Origin: Elusimicrobiota bacterium
Lineage (GTDB): Bacteria; RUG730
Assembly: GCA_031259185.1 (NCBI GenBank)
Contig: JAIRLV010000019.1
Coordinates: forward strand, 1 to 5,039
DNA: 5,039 nt
Direction of reading: 5' to 3'
In this document: one piece after another, positions 1 through 5,039 of the stretch
Layout: each line of letters opens with the position of its first letter
Numbering within the stretch: the stretch's first letter is position 1
Translations under genes and position numbers: made by a program
The notes under the pieces: model-generated
The model's database searches: none
What the model was told of the DNA's origin: nothing
The model's input: the letters and a program-made list of their open reading frames with translations, nothing else

Positions 1-144
1 CTGATATCGGTCAAAGAGAATGTATGAAAAAATTTTTATAACTACCTGACTCACATAGATTTGTATTAAATTCATTTATGAAAAAAATAGTTATTAACAA
101 TTCTCTAGTGATGTTCTACTTCACGCATGCCTCATTCCAAAACT
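1..144. other. Region without a supportable gene, downstream of nadD
   Basis: No complete gene is visible here on either strand. On the plus strand one frame is open from the window edge and stops with TAA at 39-41, giving DIGQRECMKKFL. This could be the tail of a gene converging on nadD, but twelve codons are too few to assign. A small palindrome, TTCAT-TT-ATGAA, lies at 71-82, and a 4-bp stem GTGA/TCAC with a 9-base loop lies at 108-124. Neither is a convincing terminator for nadD, because neither is GC-rich and followed by a T run on the right strand. The patch at 101-140 is somewhat less AT-rich than its surroundings, for no reason I can identify. Confidence 0.5.
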
Positions 145-750
145 TTATCTATAAAGATTATTTTCATAAATATAATTTTCAACTGAACTTGGAACTAAAT
201 ATTTTATACTAATATCTTTTTTTAAAAAGTCACGAATCATAGACGATGAAATTCCAATATTAAAATCATTCACAAAAAATAAGTTTTTATTGTATTTTAA
301 TGTTTTTAGCTTTTCAAAAAACTTTTTTTCTTTGCTAGCATATAAAGATTCATTTTTTTCTTGTCTATTTATAATTATAAAGTTACACATTTCTAATAAC
401 TTTATTCCTTTTACCCAAGATTCAATATTTTTTAGCGAATCCATGCCAATTATAAAGAAAATTTCACTGTTTTTGTATATTTTTTTAAAATAATTTATTG
501 TTTGATAAGAATATTTTTTTTTACCGTATATCTCAAAATTTGATATAAAAAATTTTTTGTTATCTTGTATTGCTAGACAAGTCATTAAATATCTGTGATT
601 TTTACTTAATAAAGAATCTTTATGGGGAGGAGCCCCCGCAGGGACAAAGAATATTTTATCAAGCCCAAACTTTGATAAGGCATGCTCTGCAATTATTAGG
701 TGTACATTATGGATAGGGTTAAAAGAACCTCCTAAAATCCCAATTTTCAT
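145..750 (-). CDS. nadD: Nicotinate-nucleotide adenylyltransferase (NadD)
   Basis: This cytoplasmic enzyme transfers AMP from ATP to nicotinate mononucleotide to form nicotinate adenine dinucleotide, the precursor of NAD. The 201-residue protein has the family's usual length and every main landmark of this nucleotidyltransferase fold. The ATP-binding start GGSFNPIHNVH is at residues 7-17, with H14 and H17 as the HxxH pair. PAGAPPHK follows at 38-45, then SYQT at 81-84 where many homologues have SYT. FIIGMDSL is at 99-106, and the phosphate-binding ISSSMIR at 167-173 has serine where ISST is usual. The ATG overlaps the proA stop by one base (TAATG). Only a weak AGG lies upstream, so it is probably translated by coupling to proA. 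Neither yqeK nor rsfS, frequent followers of nadD, is seen in the remaining 144 bases. Confidence 0.95.
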   Translation of the reverse strand: MKIGILGGSFNPIHNVHLIIAEHALSKFGLDKIFFVPAGAPPHKDSLLSKNHRYLMTCLAIQDNKKFFISNFEIYGKKKYSYQTINYFKKIYKNSEIFFIIGMDSLKNIESWVKGIKLLEMCNFIIINRQEKNESLYASKEKKFFEKLKTLKYNKNLFFVNDFNIGISSSMIRDFLKKDISIKYLVPSSVENYIYENNLYR

Positions 751-2045
751 TATTTTCTAACCTGCCCATTTCCGTGAATTACAAATTTATAGCTTGTTAA
801 TTCTTTTATTCCCATAGGACCTCTAGCATGTAATTTTTGAGTAGAAATCCCAATTTCAGCGCCTAATCCAAAACAACCCCCATCTGTGAATCTTGTTGAA
901 GCATTATGATAAACAGCAGCAGAATCTACAAGTTTCAAAAATTTTTCTGCATTTTCTATATTTTCTGTGATTATTGAGTCTGAATGTCCACTTCCGTGAA
1001 TGGTTATATGGTTTATTGCTTCTTCCAAATTTCCAACAATTTTTATAGCAAGAATCATATCTAAATATTCTGTATCCCAATCTTCAGAAGTTGCCATTAA
1101 AATATTTTTCATATCAGGAGATATAGCTTTATTCATTTTTGTAAGAATATCAAAACTTTCATTGCAAGCTCTTAATTCAAGATTTACTTTGTTTTCAGTT
1201 AAATATTTTAAAAATTCAGTAAAAAATTTCTCTGCAATGTTTCTATTAACCAAGAGTGTTTCTAAAGAATTGCAAACTCCCGGTCTTTGAGTTTTCGCAT
1301 TTATTACAATATCAACAGCCATTTTTATATCGGCACTTTCATCAATATAAATATGACAAAGTCCTTTTCCATGTTTAATTATAGGAATTTTTGAAATTTC
1401 AGAAATTTTTTCTATCATCTCCTGACTTCCTCTAGGAATTATAGCGTCAATAAATTTATCTAAATTTAAAATTTCAGCAAAAAGTTCTCTATTTGCACTT
1501 TCAATAAACTGTATAGCTCCAATCGGTAAACCATTTTCTTCGGCAGCTTCAATTGCGAGCTTTGATAAAATATGATTAGAATTCATTGCCTCTGAACCGC
1601 CTTTCAAAATTATAGCATTTCCAGACTTTATACAAAGTGCAATTGTATCAATAGTGACGTTTGGTCTTGCTTCATAAATTATTCCAATTACACCGATTGG
1701 CGCTCTTTTTTTTTCAATTTTTAGACCATTTTCCGTAATATTTGTATCCAATATTTCTCCAATAGGATCAACAAGTTTTGTGATATTTCTGAGTCCTTCT
1801 ACCATATCTTTGATTCTTTCTTCTGTCAATGACAGCCTATCTATAAAATGTCTTGATAAAGAAGCATTTTTTCCAGCCTCAATATCTATCCCATTCCTAA
1901 AAAGAATATCTTCAATGTTTTTTTCTATTTTATCTGCAATAGCAACTAAAATTTTATTTTTTGTTTCATTCGTTAAATTTATCATTTGTTTAGAAGCATT
2001 TTTTGCATTTATTACTTGTTGAAACAATAAATCTTTTTCATTCAT
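750..2045 (-). CDS. proA: Glutamate-5-semialdehyde dehydrogenase (gamma-glutamyl phosphate reductase, ProA)
   Basis: ProA reduces gamma-glutamyl phosphate with NADPH to glutamate-5-semialdehyde, the second step of proline synthesis from glutamate. At 431 residues it is full length for this aldehyde-dehydrogenase-like family. Recognisable blocks are YEARPNVTID (124-133), ILKGGSEA (146-153), PRGSQEMI (204-211) and KHGKGLCHIYID (224-235). The expected catalytic cysteine is C258 in RPGVCNS. The family signature runs from V337 to I358 and includes HGSGHSDSI. The conserved C-terminal part spans about 383-420, with GGCFGLGAEIGIS and HARGPMGIKELTSYK. A GAGG ribosome site (2057-2060 on this strand) lies 11 bases before the ATG. 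It is the first gene of a leftward pair with nadD. Its usual partner proB (glutamate 5-kinase) is not next to it, since the upstream side is a long noncoding gap. Confidence 0.97.
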   Translation of the reverse strand: MNEKDLLFQQVINAKNASKQMINLTNETKNKILVAIADKIEKNIEDILFRNGIDIEAGKNASLSRHFIDRLSLTEERIKDMVEGLRNITKLVDPIGEILDTNITENGLKIEKKRAPIGVIGIIYEARPNVTIDTIALCIKSGNAIILKGGSEAMNSNHILSKLAIEAAEENGLPIGAIQFIESANRELFAEILNLDKFIDAIIPRGSQEMIEKISEISKIPIIKHGKGLCHIYIDESADIKMAVDIVINAKTQRPGVCNSLETLLVNRNIAEKFFTEFLKYLTENKVNLELRACNESFDILTKMNKAISPDMKNILMATSEDWDTEYLDMILAIKIVGNLEEAINHITIHGSGHSDSIITENIENAEKFLKLVDSAAVYHNASTRFTDGGCFGLGAEIGISTQKLHARGPMGIKELTSYKFVIHGNGQVRK

Positions 2046-2084
2046 AATTTTATATACCTCATTAATTTAATAAAATAAAAAAAG

Positions 2085-2112
2085 TTGATATATTTTTTAT
2101 ATATGTTATAAT
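2085..2112 (+). promoter_or_regulatory. Candidate rightward sigma-70 promoter with extended -10
   Basis: TTGATA (2085-2090) is followed after 16 bases by a perfect TATAAT (2107-2112), preceded by TG at 2104-2105 with one base between, which makes an extended -10. Transcription would start near 2119 and run right, about 480 bases ahead of the lptE-like gene. It lies inside the proA leader and faces the proposed proA promoter. The motif is strong, but AT-rich DNA produces such matches by chance. Confidence 0.4.
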
Positions 2113-2147
2113 TTAAAAAAACTTTGAAAAAATTTATTTCTATAATT

Positions 2148-2177
2148 TTTATATTTAATAATAAACTTTTTTGTCAA
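2148..2177 (-). promoter_or_regulatory. Candidate promoter of proA-nadD
   Basis: On the minus strand a perfect -35 box TTGACA (2172-2177) is separated by 18 bases from TATAAA (2148-2153). The predicted start near 2141 gives a leader of about 95 bases before the proA ATG. The perfect -35 box is the only TTGACA I noticed facing proA in this gap. I saw no attenuator or T-box element in the leader, so I infer simple promoter control. Confidence 0.5.
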
Positions 2178-2214
2178 GTTTTACAAGTTTTTTCAAAAAT
2201 AAAATATATTTACT

Positions 2215-2234
2215 ATAGAATACAATAGAATACA
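2215..2234. repeat. 10-bp tandem direct duplication
   Basis: ATAGAATACA occurs twice head to tail, at 2215-2224 and 2225-2234, and the next base continues the pattern. It lies 3 bases before the A9T6 tract (2238-2252). A period of about one helical turn would put two identical binding sites on the same face of the DNA. Replication slippage is an equally good explanation. Confidence 0.6.
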
Positions 2235-2280
2235 AACAAAAAAAAATTTTTTGAAACTAGACGACTTACTTAAATGAAAA

Positions 2281-2346
2281 AATCTATTTATATTTATTAG
2301 AAAAATTTTTACAAAATCGAATTATACAAAAATAAAATAATAGATT
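2281..2346. repeat. 8-bp inverted repeat with a 50-base spacer
   Basis: AATCTATT (2281-2288) and its exact reverse complement AATAGATT (2339-2346) flank a 50-base AT-rich spacer. The pairing extends imperfectly inward with A-T pairs. A cruciform or long RNA stem is possible but would be weak because it is nearly all A-T. There is no downstream T run, so it is not a terminator. Confidence 0.35.
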
Positions 2347-2374
2347 GAAAAAATTTAAAATAATGCAATAATAT
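2345..2374 (+). promoter_or_regulatory. Weak candidate rightward promoter in the leader region
   Basis: TTGAAA (2345-2350) and TAATAT (2369-2374) are separated by 18 bases. A transcript would begin near 2381, at the left edge of the less AT-rich patch that holds the 15-codon frame. Both boxes differ from consensus, so this is a low-confidence match in AT-rich DNA. Confidence 0.22.
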
Positions 2375-2402
2375 TAATTAGTTTGAGAGAACAAATAATA
2401 TT

Positions 2403-2450
2403 ATGTCGCCACAAATTTCAGTGTCTAGCGTAGTACAGTATTTACAATAA
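2403..2450 (+). CDS. Possible 15-codon leader peptide or gene remnant
   Basis: An ATG at 2403 opens a short frame reading MSPQISVSSVVQYLQ and ending in TAA at 2448-2450. It stands out because this stretch has codons such as TCG, GCC-containing runs and AGC in a gap that is otherwise almost pure A/T. The nearest purine-rich candidate ribosome site, GAGAG (2385-2389), is 13 bases from the ATG, which is too far to be good. I do not recognise the peptide. It could be a small leader ORF, the decayed start of a lost gene, part of a noncoding RNA, or chance. Confidence 0.15.
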   Translation: MSPQISVSSVVQYLQ

Positions 2451-2502
2451 ATCAAAAAAACTCTTTTCTTTACTTTAAATGTATGTAAATATAAATCATA
2501 AA

Positions 2503-2533
2503 TTGATTAGAGGATAAATTGAATTGCTATATT
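2503..2533 (+). promoter_or_regulatory. Candidate promoter of the lptE-holA-ruvX operon
   Basis: An extended -10, TGC-TATATT, lies at 2525-2533, with a weak TTGATT (2503-2508) placed 19 bases before the -10 hexamer. The predicted start near 2540 would give a leader of about 60 bases. This is the closest plausible promoter to the operon's first gene. The wide spacing and poor -35 make it tentative, though extended -10 promoters tolerate a poor -35. Confidence 0.35.
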
Positions 2534-2602
2534 CTTTAATCTAACAAATAACTTAAAAGATTATTTATAGTCAATGGATAAAATATATAGGAGAATATAT
2601 AA

Positions 2603-3259
2603 ATGATAAAACAAGTTAGTTCTATTTTTTTATTATTTTTTATTTTGGCTTTTATATTTTTAATTTTTGGATGTTCGCTTACTCATATCCCGCAAGGTCC
2701 ACCCAAAAAAGTATTTTTAAAAATTTTTGAGAACCAAACAGTTCAATATTCATTGCATACTACATTAAATGAATATTTGAAAGACGAATTATTAAGGGAA
2801 TCTTCGCTTTTAGTTGTCGACGAAAACGAAGCAGATTATATTATAAATGGTAAAATTTATAATTATGAATTGCGACCAATGTCTTATAATATGGACAATA
2901 GAGTAGAAAGCTATGAAGAAGTTATAGAAGTTGAATATACGCTTAGCGATATAATTAATGATGAAAATATTTTGAATGAAAAAATTTCGGAGAATGAAAT
3001 TTATTTTACAATTTATGGGAATTCTTTTGAAACAAAGAGTGAAACTGAATTAGAAAAGGATGCGCAGAATAAAATTTTATATTTTATGGCTAGAAATATT
3101 GCTAGAAAAATAGTTTATGCAGATTTCAATATTAAAAATAATGATGAAAAAAGCGAAAATAGTGAAATAGGAATTAAAAATGATGAATCTGAAATAAATA
3201 GTTTAAATAATTTTAAAAATAATGATGGAACCGATTTAAAAAGTATGAAAGAATTTTAA
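2603..3259 (+). CDS. LptE-like outer-membrane lipoprotein
   Basis: This is a probable LptE-family lipoprotein, the plug partner of the LptD barrel that inserts lipopolysaccharide into the outer membrane. The N-terminus has a signal peptide with a long hydrophobic core (about residues 8-22) and a lipobox ending IFGC, so C24 should be lipidated. Residue +2 is serine, which in the E. coli rule favours outer-membrane sorting. Residues 36-90 show the small-domain pattern seen in LptE-like proteins: VFLKIFENQTVQYSLHTTLNEYLKDELL split over 37-64, then a valine-rich strand, ADYIINGKIYNY, and a helix at about 147-172. The tail from about 176 to 218 is Asn/Glu/Asp/Lys-rich and probably disordered. AGGAG (2589-2593) nine bases before the ATG fixes the start. 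It is the first gene of the operon. Sequence divergence in this family is high, so the family call is probable, not certain. Confidence 0.75.
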   Translation: MIKQVSSIFLLFFILAFIFLIFGCSLTHIPQGPPKKVFLKIFENQTVQYSLHTTLNEYLKDELLRESSLLVVDENEADYIINGKIYNYELRPMSYNMDNRVESYEEVIEVEYTLSDIINDENILNEKISENEIYFTIYGNSFETKSETELEKDAQNKILYFMARNIARKIVYADFNIKNNDEKSENSEIGIKNDESEINSLNNFKNNDGTDLKSMKEF

Positions 3260-3293
3260 TCTTATAATTTAATTCAAAAAATGTTGAAAAACT

Positions 3294-4328
3294 ATGAGAA
3301 ATAATAATTTATATTATCCAATTTATTTATTTGATGGAGTAAATCAGCATTCAAAAAATAAAAAAATAGAAGAAATAAAAAAAACAATTCTAAATGAAGT
3401 TACAGAATTCAATTTTGATCTTCTATATGCAGATGATATTGAGCCAAAAAAAGTTATAGAAATAGCGGAAACTTTGCCATTTGCAAGTGAATATAGGTTG
3501 ATTATTTTAAGGAATTTTGGAAAGTATTCTACAAAACAAAAAAATATTCTCGCTGAATACTCTAATAATCCAGTTATGACAACATGTTTAATTTTGGATG
3601 CGAATGAAAGACTAGATAAGAGAGAAGCATGGCATAAAATTTTTATTTCTAATAAAAATAAAAAATTTGTAGAAATTGAAACATTTTGGGAATATAAATA
3701 TAGAGATTTTATGAAAATTATTATTGACATTTTTAATAAAAATGACAAAAATATTGACTATGAAGCTACATCAGTTTTGGCAGAATTAATAGAAACAAAT
3801 CCAGCCGCTCTTGATGAAGAAATCCAAAAAATTTTAAATTTTGTTGGAGAAAAAAAAACAGTTTCATTAGATGATATAAGACAAAACGTTGTAAAAACAC
3901 AGAATCATAATTTATATAAATGGGCTAGTGAAGTCACAGGGCAAAATTTTTCAGGAGCTATACAATTTTTGAATAATCTTTCTCATAATGAAATCAAAAC
4001 ACCTCAACTCTTATTCTATTCGTTAACAGAAAGATTTATAAAAATTTCTAAATATTTAACTTTATTAGATGAAGGTAAAAGCTCAACCGAAGCTCAAAAA
4101 TCACTTGGAATTATATCATTTTTGGAGCCAACTTTTCACAAAGAAGCAATTTCTTTTGATTTTGAAAAATTAACAAAAATTTTTGATTTGATAATAAAGA
4201 CTGACTTCGGTTTCAAAACTGGGCAAGGAATTGCTAGTAGTAATATAAAATTTTTATTTGAAACACTTTTGTTTGATATTCAATCTGTAATAAATGAAAA
4301 AAGTGAGTGGGACTATATTAATGGCTAG
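3294..4328 (+). CDS. holA: DNA polymerase III subunit delta (HolA)
   Basis: HolA is the clamp-loader subunit that opens the beta sliding clamp during replication. The 344-residue length is typical. The start YPIYLFDGVNQHSKNKK (8-24) takes the place of the P-loop region in this AAA+ relative, and no Walker A motif is present, as expected for delta. The diagnostic block ETLPFASEYRLIILRN lies at 59-74, followed by the domain I strand TCLILDA (97-103). The domain II/III part includes LAELIETNPAALDEEIQKI (162-180), and the helical collar domain occupies roughly 205-335. The frame is closed by TGA at 3285-3287, so ATG 3294 is the first possible start. No good ribosome site precedes it. A perfect TATAAT at 3263-3268 has no matching -35 box, so I do not call a promoter there. 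The 3' end overlaps ruvX by 8 bases. Confidence 0.9.
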   Translation: MRNNNLYYPIYLFDGVNQHSKNKKIEEIKKTILNEVTEFNFDLLYADDIEPKKVIEIAETLPFASEYRLIILRNFGKYSTKQKNILAEYSNNPVMTTCLILDANERLDKREAWHKIFISNKNKKFVEIETFWEYKYRDFMKIIIDIFNKNDKNIDYEATSVLAELIETNPAALDEEIQKILNFVGEKKTVSLDDIRQNVVKTQNHNLYKWASEVTGQNFSGAIQFLNNLSHNEIKTPQLLFYSLTERFIKISKYLTLLDEGKSSTEAQKSLGIISFLEPTFHKEAISFDFEKLTKIFDLIIKTDFGFKTGQGIASSNIKFLFETLLFDIQSVINEKSEWDYING

Positions 4329-4737
4329 AATTTTGGCGATAGATTATGGGAAGATGAGAAATGGATTAGCTATTAGTGATGAAACAAAACAGATTGCTAG
4401 TGGATACAAAGTCGTTGTCGGTTTAGATGCCTTAAAGAAAGAAATAAAAAATATTACTCAAATTTATGATATAGAAAAAGTTTTGATTGGAATTTCTAAA
4501 AAATCAAATAATGAGCTTGGAGAAATTGGTATTTTGTCTTTAGAGTTTGTTGAATATTTAAAAACTAAATTTGATTTTGATATAGAACTTATAGATGAGG
4601 CTATGACAACAAAAGAAGTAATGCGAATTTTGAGAGAAATGAATAAACCCGTAAAAAAACATAAAGATGAATTGGATAAATTTGCAGCTGAAATTATGTT
4701 GCAAGAATTTTTGAATAATTGTAAAAGAAAGGATTGA
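4321..4737 (+). CDS. ruvX: Putative pre-16S rRNA nuclease / Holliday junction resolvase (RuvX, YqgF)
   Basis: This RNase H-fold enzyme of the YqgF family is linked to processing of the 16S rRNA 5' end and, by structure, to Holliday junction resolution. I start it at ATG 4321, giving 138 residues, because MARILAIDYG is the usual family N-terminus. An in-frame ATG at 4294 would add nine residues with no family counterpart. Putative acidic active-site residues are D8 (LAIDYG), E93 (LIDEAMTT) and D119 (ELDKFAA), with AA at 122-123 also conserved. VLIGIS (54-59) is the central strand. Two blocks are unusual: DEAMTT has alanine where DERxT/ST is common, and GISKKSNN replaces the usual GLPLNMDG. GAGTGG (4305-4310) may serve as ribosome site 10 bases upstream. 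Its overlap with the holA end suggests translational coupling. Confidence 0.88.
   Translation: MARILAIDYGKMRNGLAISDETKQIASGYKVVVGLDALKKEIKNITQIYDIEKVLIGISKKSNNELGEIGILSLEFVEYLKTKFDFDIELIDEAMTTKEVMRILREMNKPVKKHKDELDKFAAEIMLQEFLNNCKRKD
4728..4733 (+). promoter_or_regulatory. Ribosome binding site of the methyltransferase gene
   Basis: AAAGGA lies seven bases before ATG 4741, inside the last codons of ruvX. It is the best-placed Shine-Dalgarno sequence of the rightward operon apart from the AGGAG of its first gene. It fixes the methyltransferase start and shows that the gene is set up to be translated from the same messenger as ruvX. Confidence 0.6.
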
Positions 4738-4740
4738 TTA

Positions 4741-5039
4741 ATGAAAGATAAGATTGAAAATAAATTATATTATGGAGATAATTTAGAAATACTTAAAAAA
4801 ATGAGTATAGACAAAGATTTTTTTAAAATTACAAATGGAGGGATAGATTTAATATATATAGATCCGCCATTTAACAGTAATAGAAATTATAATATATTAT
4901 ATCAAGATTTAATAAGAACGAAAGAAAATGGAGATAAAAATATAGCCCAAAAAGAAGCGTTTAGTGATACATGGAGTAATATAGAATTGAGTCAAGAATT
5001 AGATGAATTAAAGAGTTATACAGATATTCCAGATTTGTA
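4741..5039 (+). CDS. Site-specific DNA methyltransferase, 5' part (N6-adenine or N4-cytosine, Mod-like)
   Basis: The first 99 codons of a DNA methyltransferase run off the right edge. The N-terminus NKLYYGDNLEILKKM (7-21) and IDLIYIDPPFNSNRNYN (35-51) are typical of amino-methyltransferases. DPPF (41-44) is the catalytic motif IV, which flips and methylates the exocyclic amine. Its place close to the N-terminus predicts the beta-class order, with motif I (FxGxG) further downstream, as in type III Mod subunits and related orphan enzymes. AFSDTW (73-78) also recurs in this group. Residues 56-72 look like a short polar insertion. It begins 3 bases after the ruvX stop. Whether it is a type III Mod with a following res gene, a type II enzyme or an orphan cannot be decided here, and the base modified is also open. 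Confidence 0.9.
   Translation, partial: MKDKIENKLYYGDNLEILKKMSIDKDFFKITNGGIDLIYIDPPFNSNRNYNILYQDLIRTKENGDKNIAQKEAFSDTWSNIELSQELDELKSYTDIPDL

Larger units (their letters stand above)
2046..2602. other. Long AT-rich divergent intergenic region
   Basis: These 557 bases separate leftward proA-nadD from the rightward lptE-holA-ruvX operon, much more space than the tightly packed genes on either side leave. No frame shows a recognisable protein. I can support candidate promoters for both directions, a 10-bp tandem duplication, an A9T6 tract (2238-2252), an 8-bp inverted repeat (2281-2288 and 2339-2346) and a less AT-rich patch (about 2403-2445) with a 15-codon open frame. I see no tRNA, rRNA or CRISPR array. 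No T-box or riboswitch core that I know is present. It could be a plain regulatory spacer, the site of a decayed gene, or the locus of a small RNA. Confidence 0.7.

Noticed and set aside
83-144. Rho-independent terminator for proA-nadD
   Set aside because: On the minus strand a T7 run exists, but the sequence before it (GTTAATAAC) can form only a four-pair stem with a one-base loop.
290-493. Plus-strand open frame of 67 codons
   Set aside because: It lies antisense inside nadD, which has clear family motifs. The peptide is Phe/Ile/Ser-rich, as expected for the complement of an AT-rich coding strand.
1000-1290. Plus-strand open frame of 96 codons
   Set aside because: It is fully antisense to proA across the catalytic region, has no recognisable features and no convincing ribosome site.
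1780-2022. Plus-strand open frame of 80 codons
   Set aside because: It is antisense to the N-terminal part of proA. Its apparent hydrophobicity comes from complementing Lys/Asn/Glu codons.
2042-2062. Six-codon frame (MRYIKL) ending in an ATGA overlap with the proA start
   Set aside because: Its ATG falls inside the proA ribosome site and it has none of its own. Such tiny frames are frequent in this base composition.
2046-2147. T-box or other amino-acid-sensing leader in front of proA
   Set aside because: The leader is nearly all A/T and lacks the conserved T-box core and any stable terminator hairpin.
2381-2389. GTTTGAGAG, resembling the start of some type II CRISPR repeats
   Set aside because: Only nine bases match, there is no second copy, no spacer pattern and no cas gene in the window.
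3344-3748. Minus-strand open frame of 134 codons
   Set aside because: It is antisense to holA, which matches its family over the same stretch, and it shows the same Phe/Ser/Ile-rich shadow composition.
4294-4320. Upstream in-frame ATG for ruvX
   Set aside because: It would add MKKVSGTIL before the family N-terminus and lie 27 bases deeper in holA. The ATG at 4321 gives the expected start.
4818-4824. T7 run in the methyltransferase gene as a phase-variation tract
   Set aside because: Seven T is unremarkable in this genome, where longer A and T runs occur within and between genes.

Overview
The window reads as ordinary chromosome from a very AT-rich, diderm (outer-membrane) bacterium. A LptE-like lipoprotein, which belongs to lipopolysaccharide export, lies directly upstream of holA and ruvX. 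Base composition is well under 30% GC by eye, with A/T-ending codons throughout. Together these fit a member of the Fusobacteriota, perhaps Leptotrichiaceae such as Leptotrichia, Sneathia or Streptobacillus. The taxon is inferred from gene order and composition; nothing in the window proves it.

Layout. Positions 1-144 hold no supportable gene, only a possible 12-codon tail of a rightward gene entering from the left. A leftward operon follows, proA (750-2045) then nadD (145-750), joined by a one-base stop/start overlap. ProA makes glutamate semialdehyde for proline synthesis and NadD makes deamido-NAD, so the two share transcription rather than a pathway. A 557-base gap (2046-2602) separates this operon from a divergent rightward one. 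The gap holds candidate promoters for both directions, a 10-bp tandem duplication, an A9T6 tract and a less AT-rich patch with a 15-codon open frame.

The rightward operon is lptE-like lipoprotein (2603-3259), holA (3294-4328), ruvX (4321-4737) and the 5' end of a DNA methyltransferase gene (4741 to the window edge). holA and ruvX overlap by 8 bases, and the methyltransferase starts 3 bases after ruvX with a good ribosome binding site. The operon therefore links outer-membrane assembly, the replicative clamp loader, a YqgF-fold nuclease (rRNA maturation or Holliday junctions) and, at its end, a probable restriction-modification or orphan methylation gene.

No new system is proven here. The points most worth following are the methyltransferase at the right edge, whose partners lie outside the window, and the unexplained intergenic region. 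Most of the rest is housekeeping.
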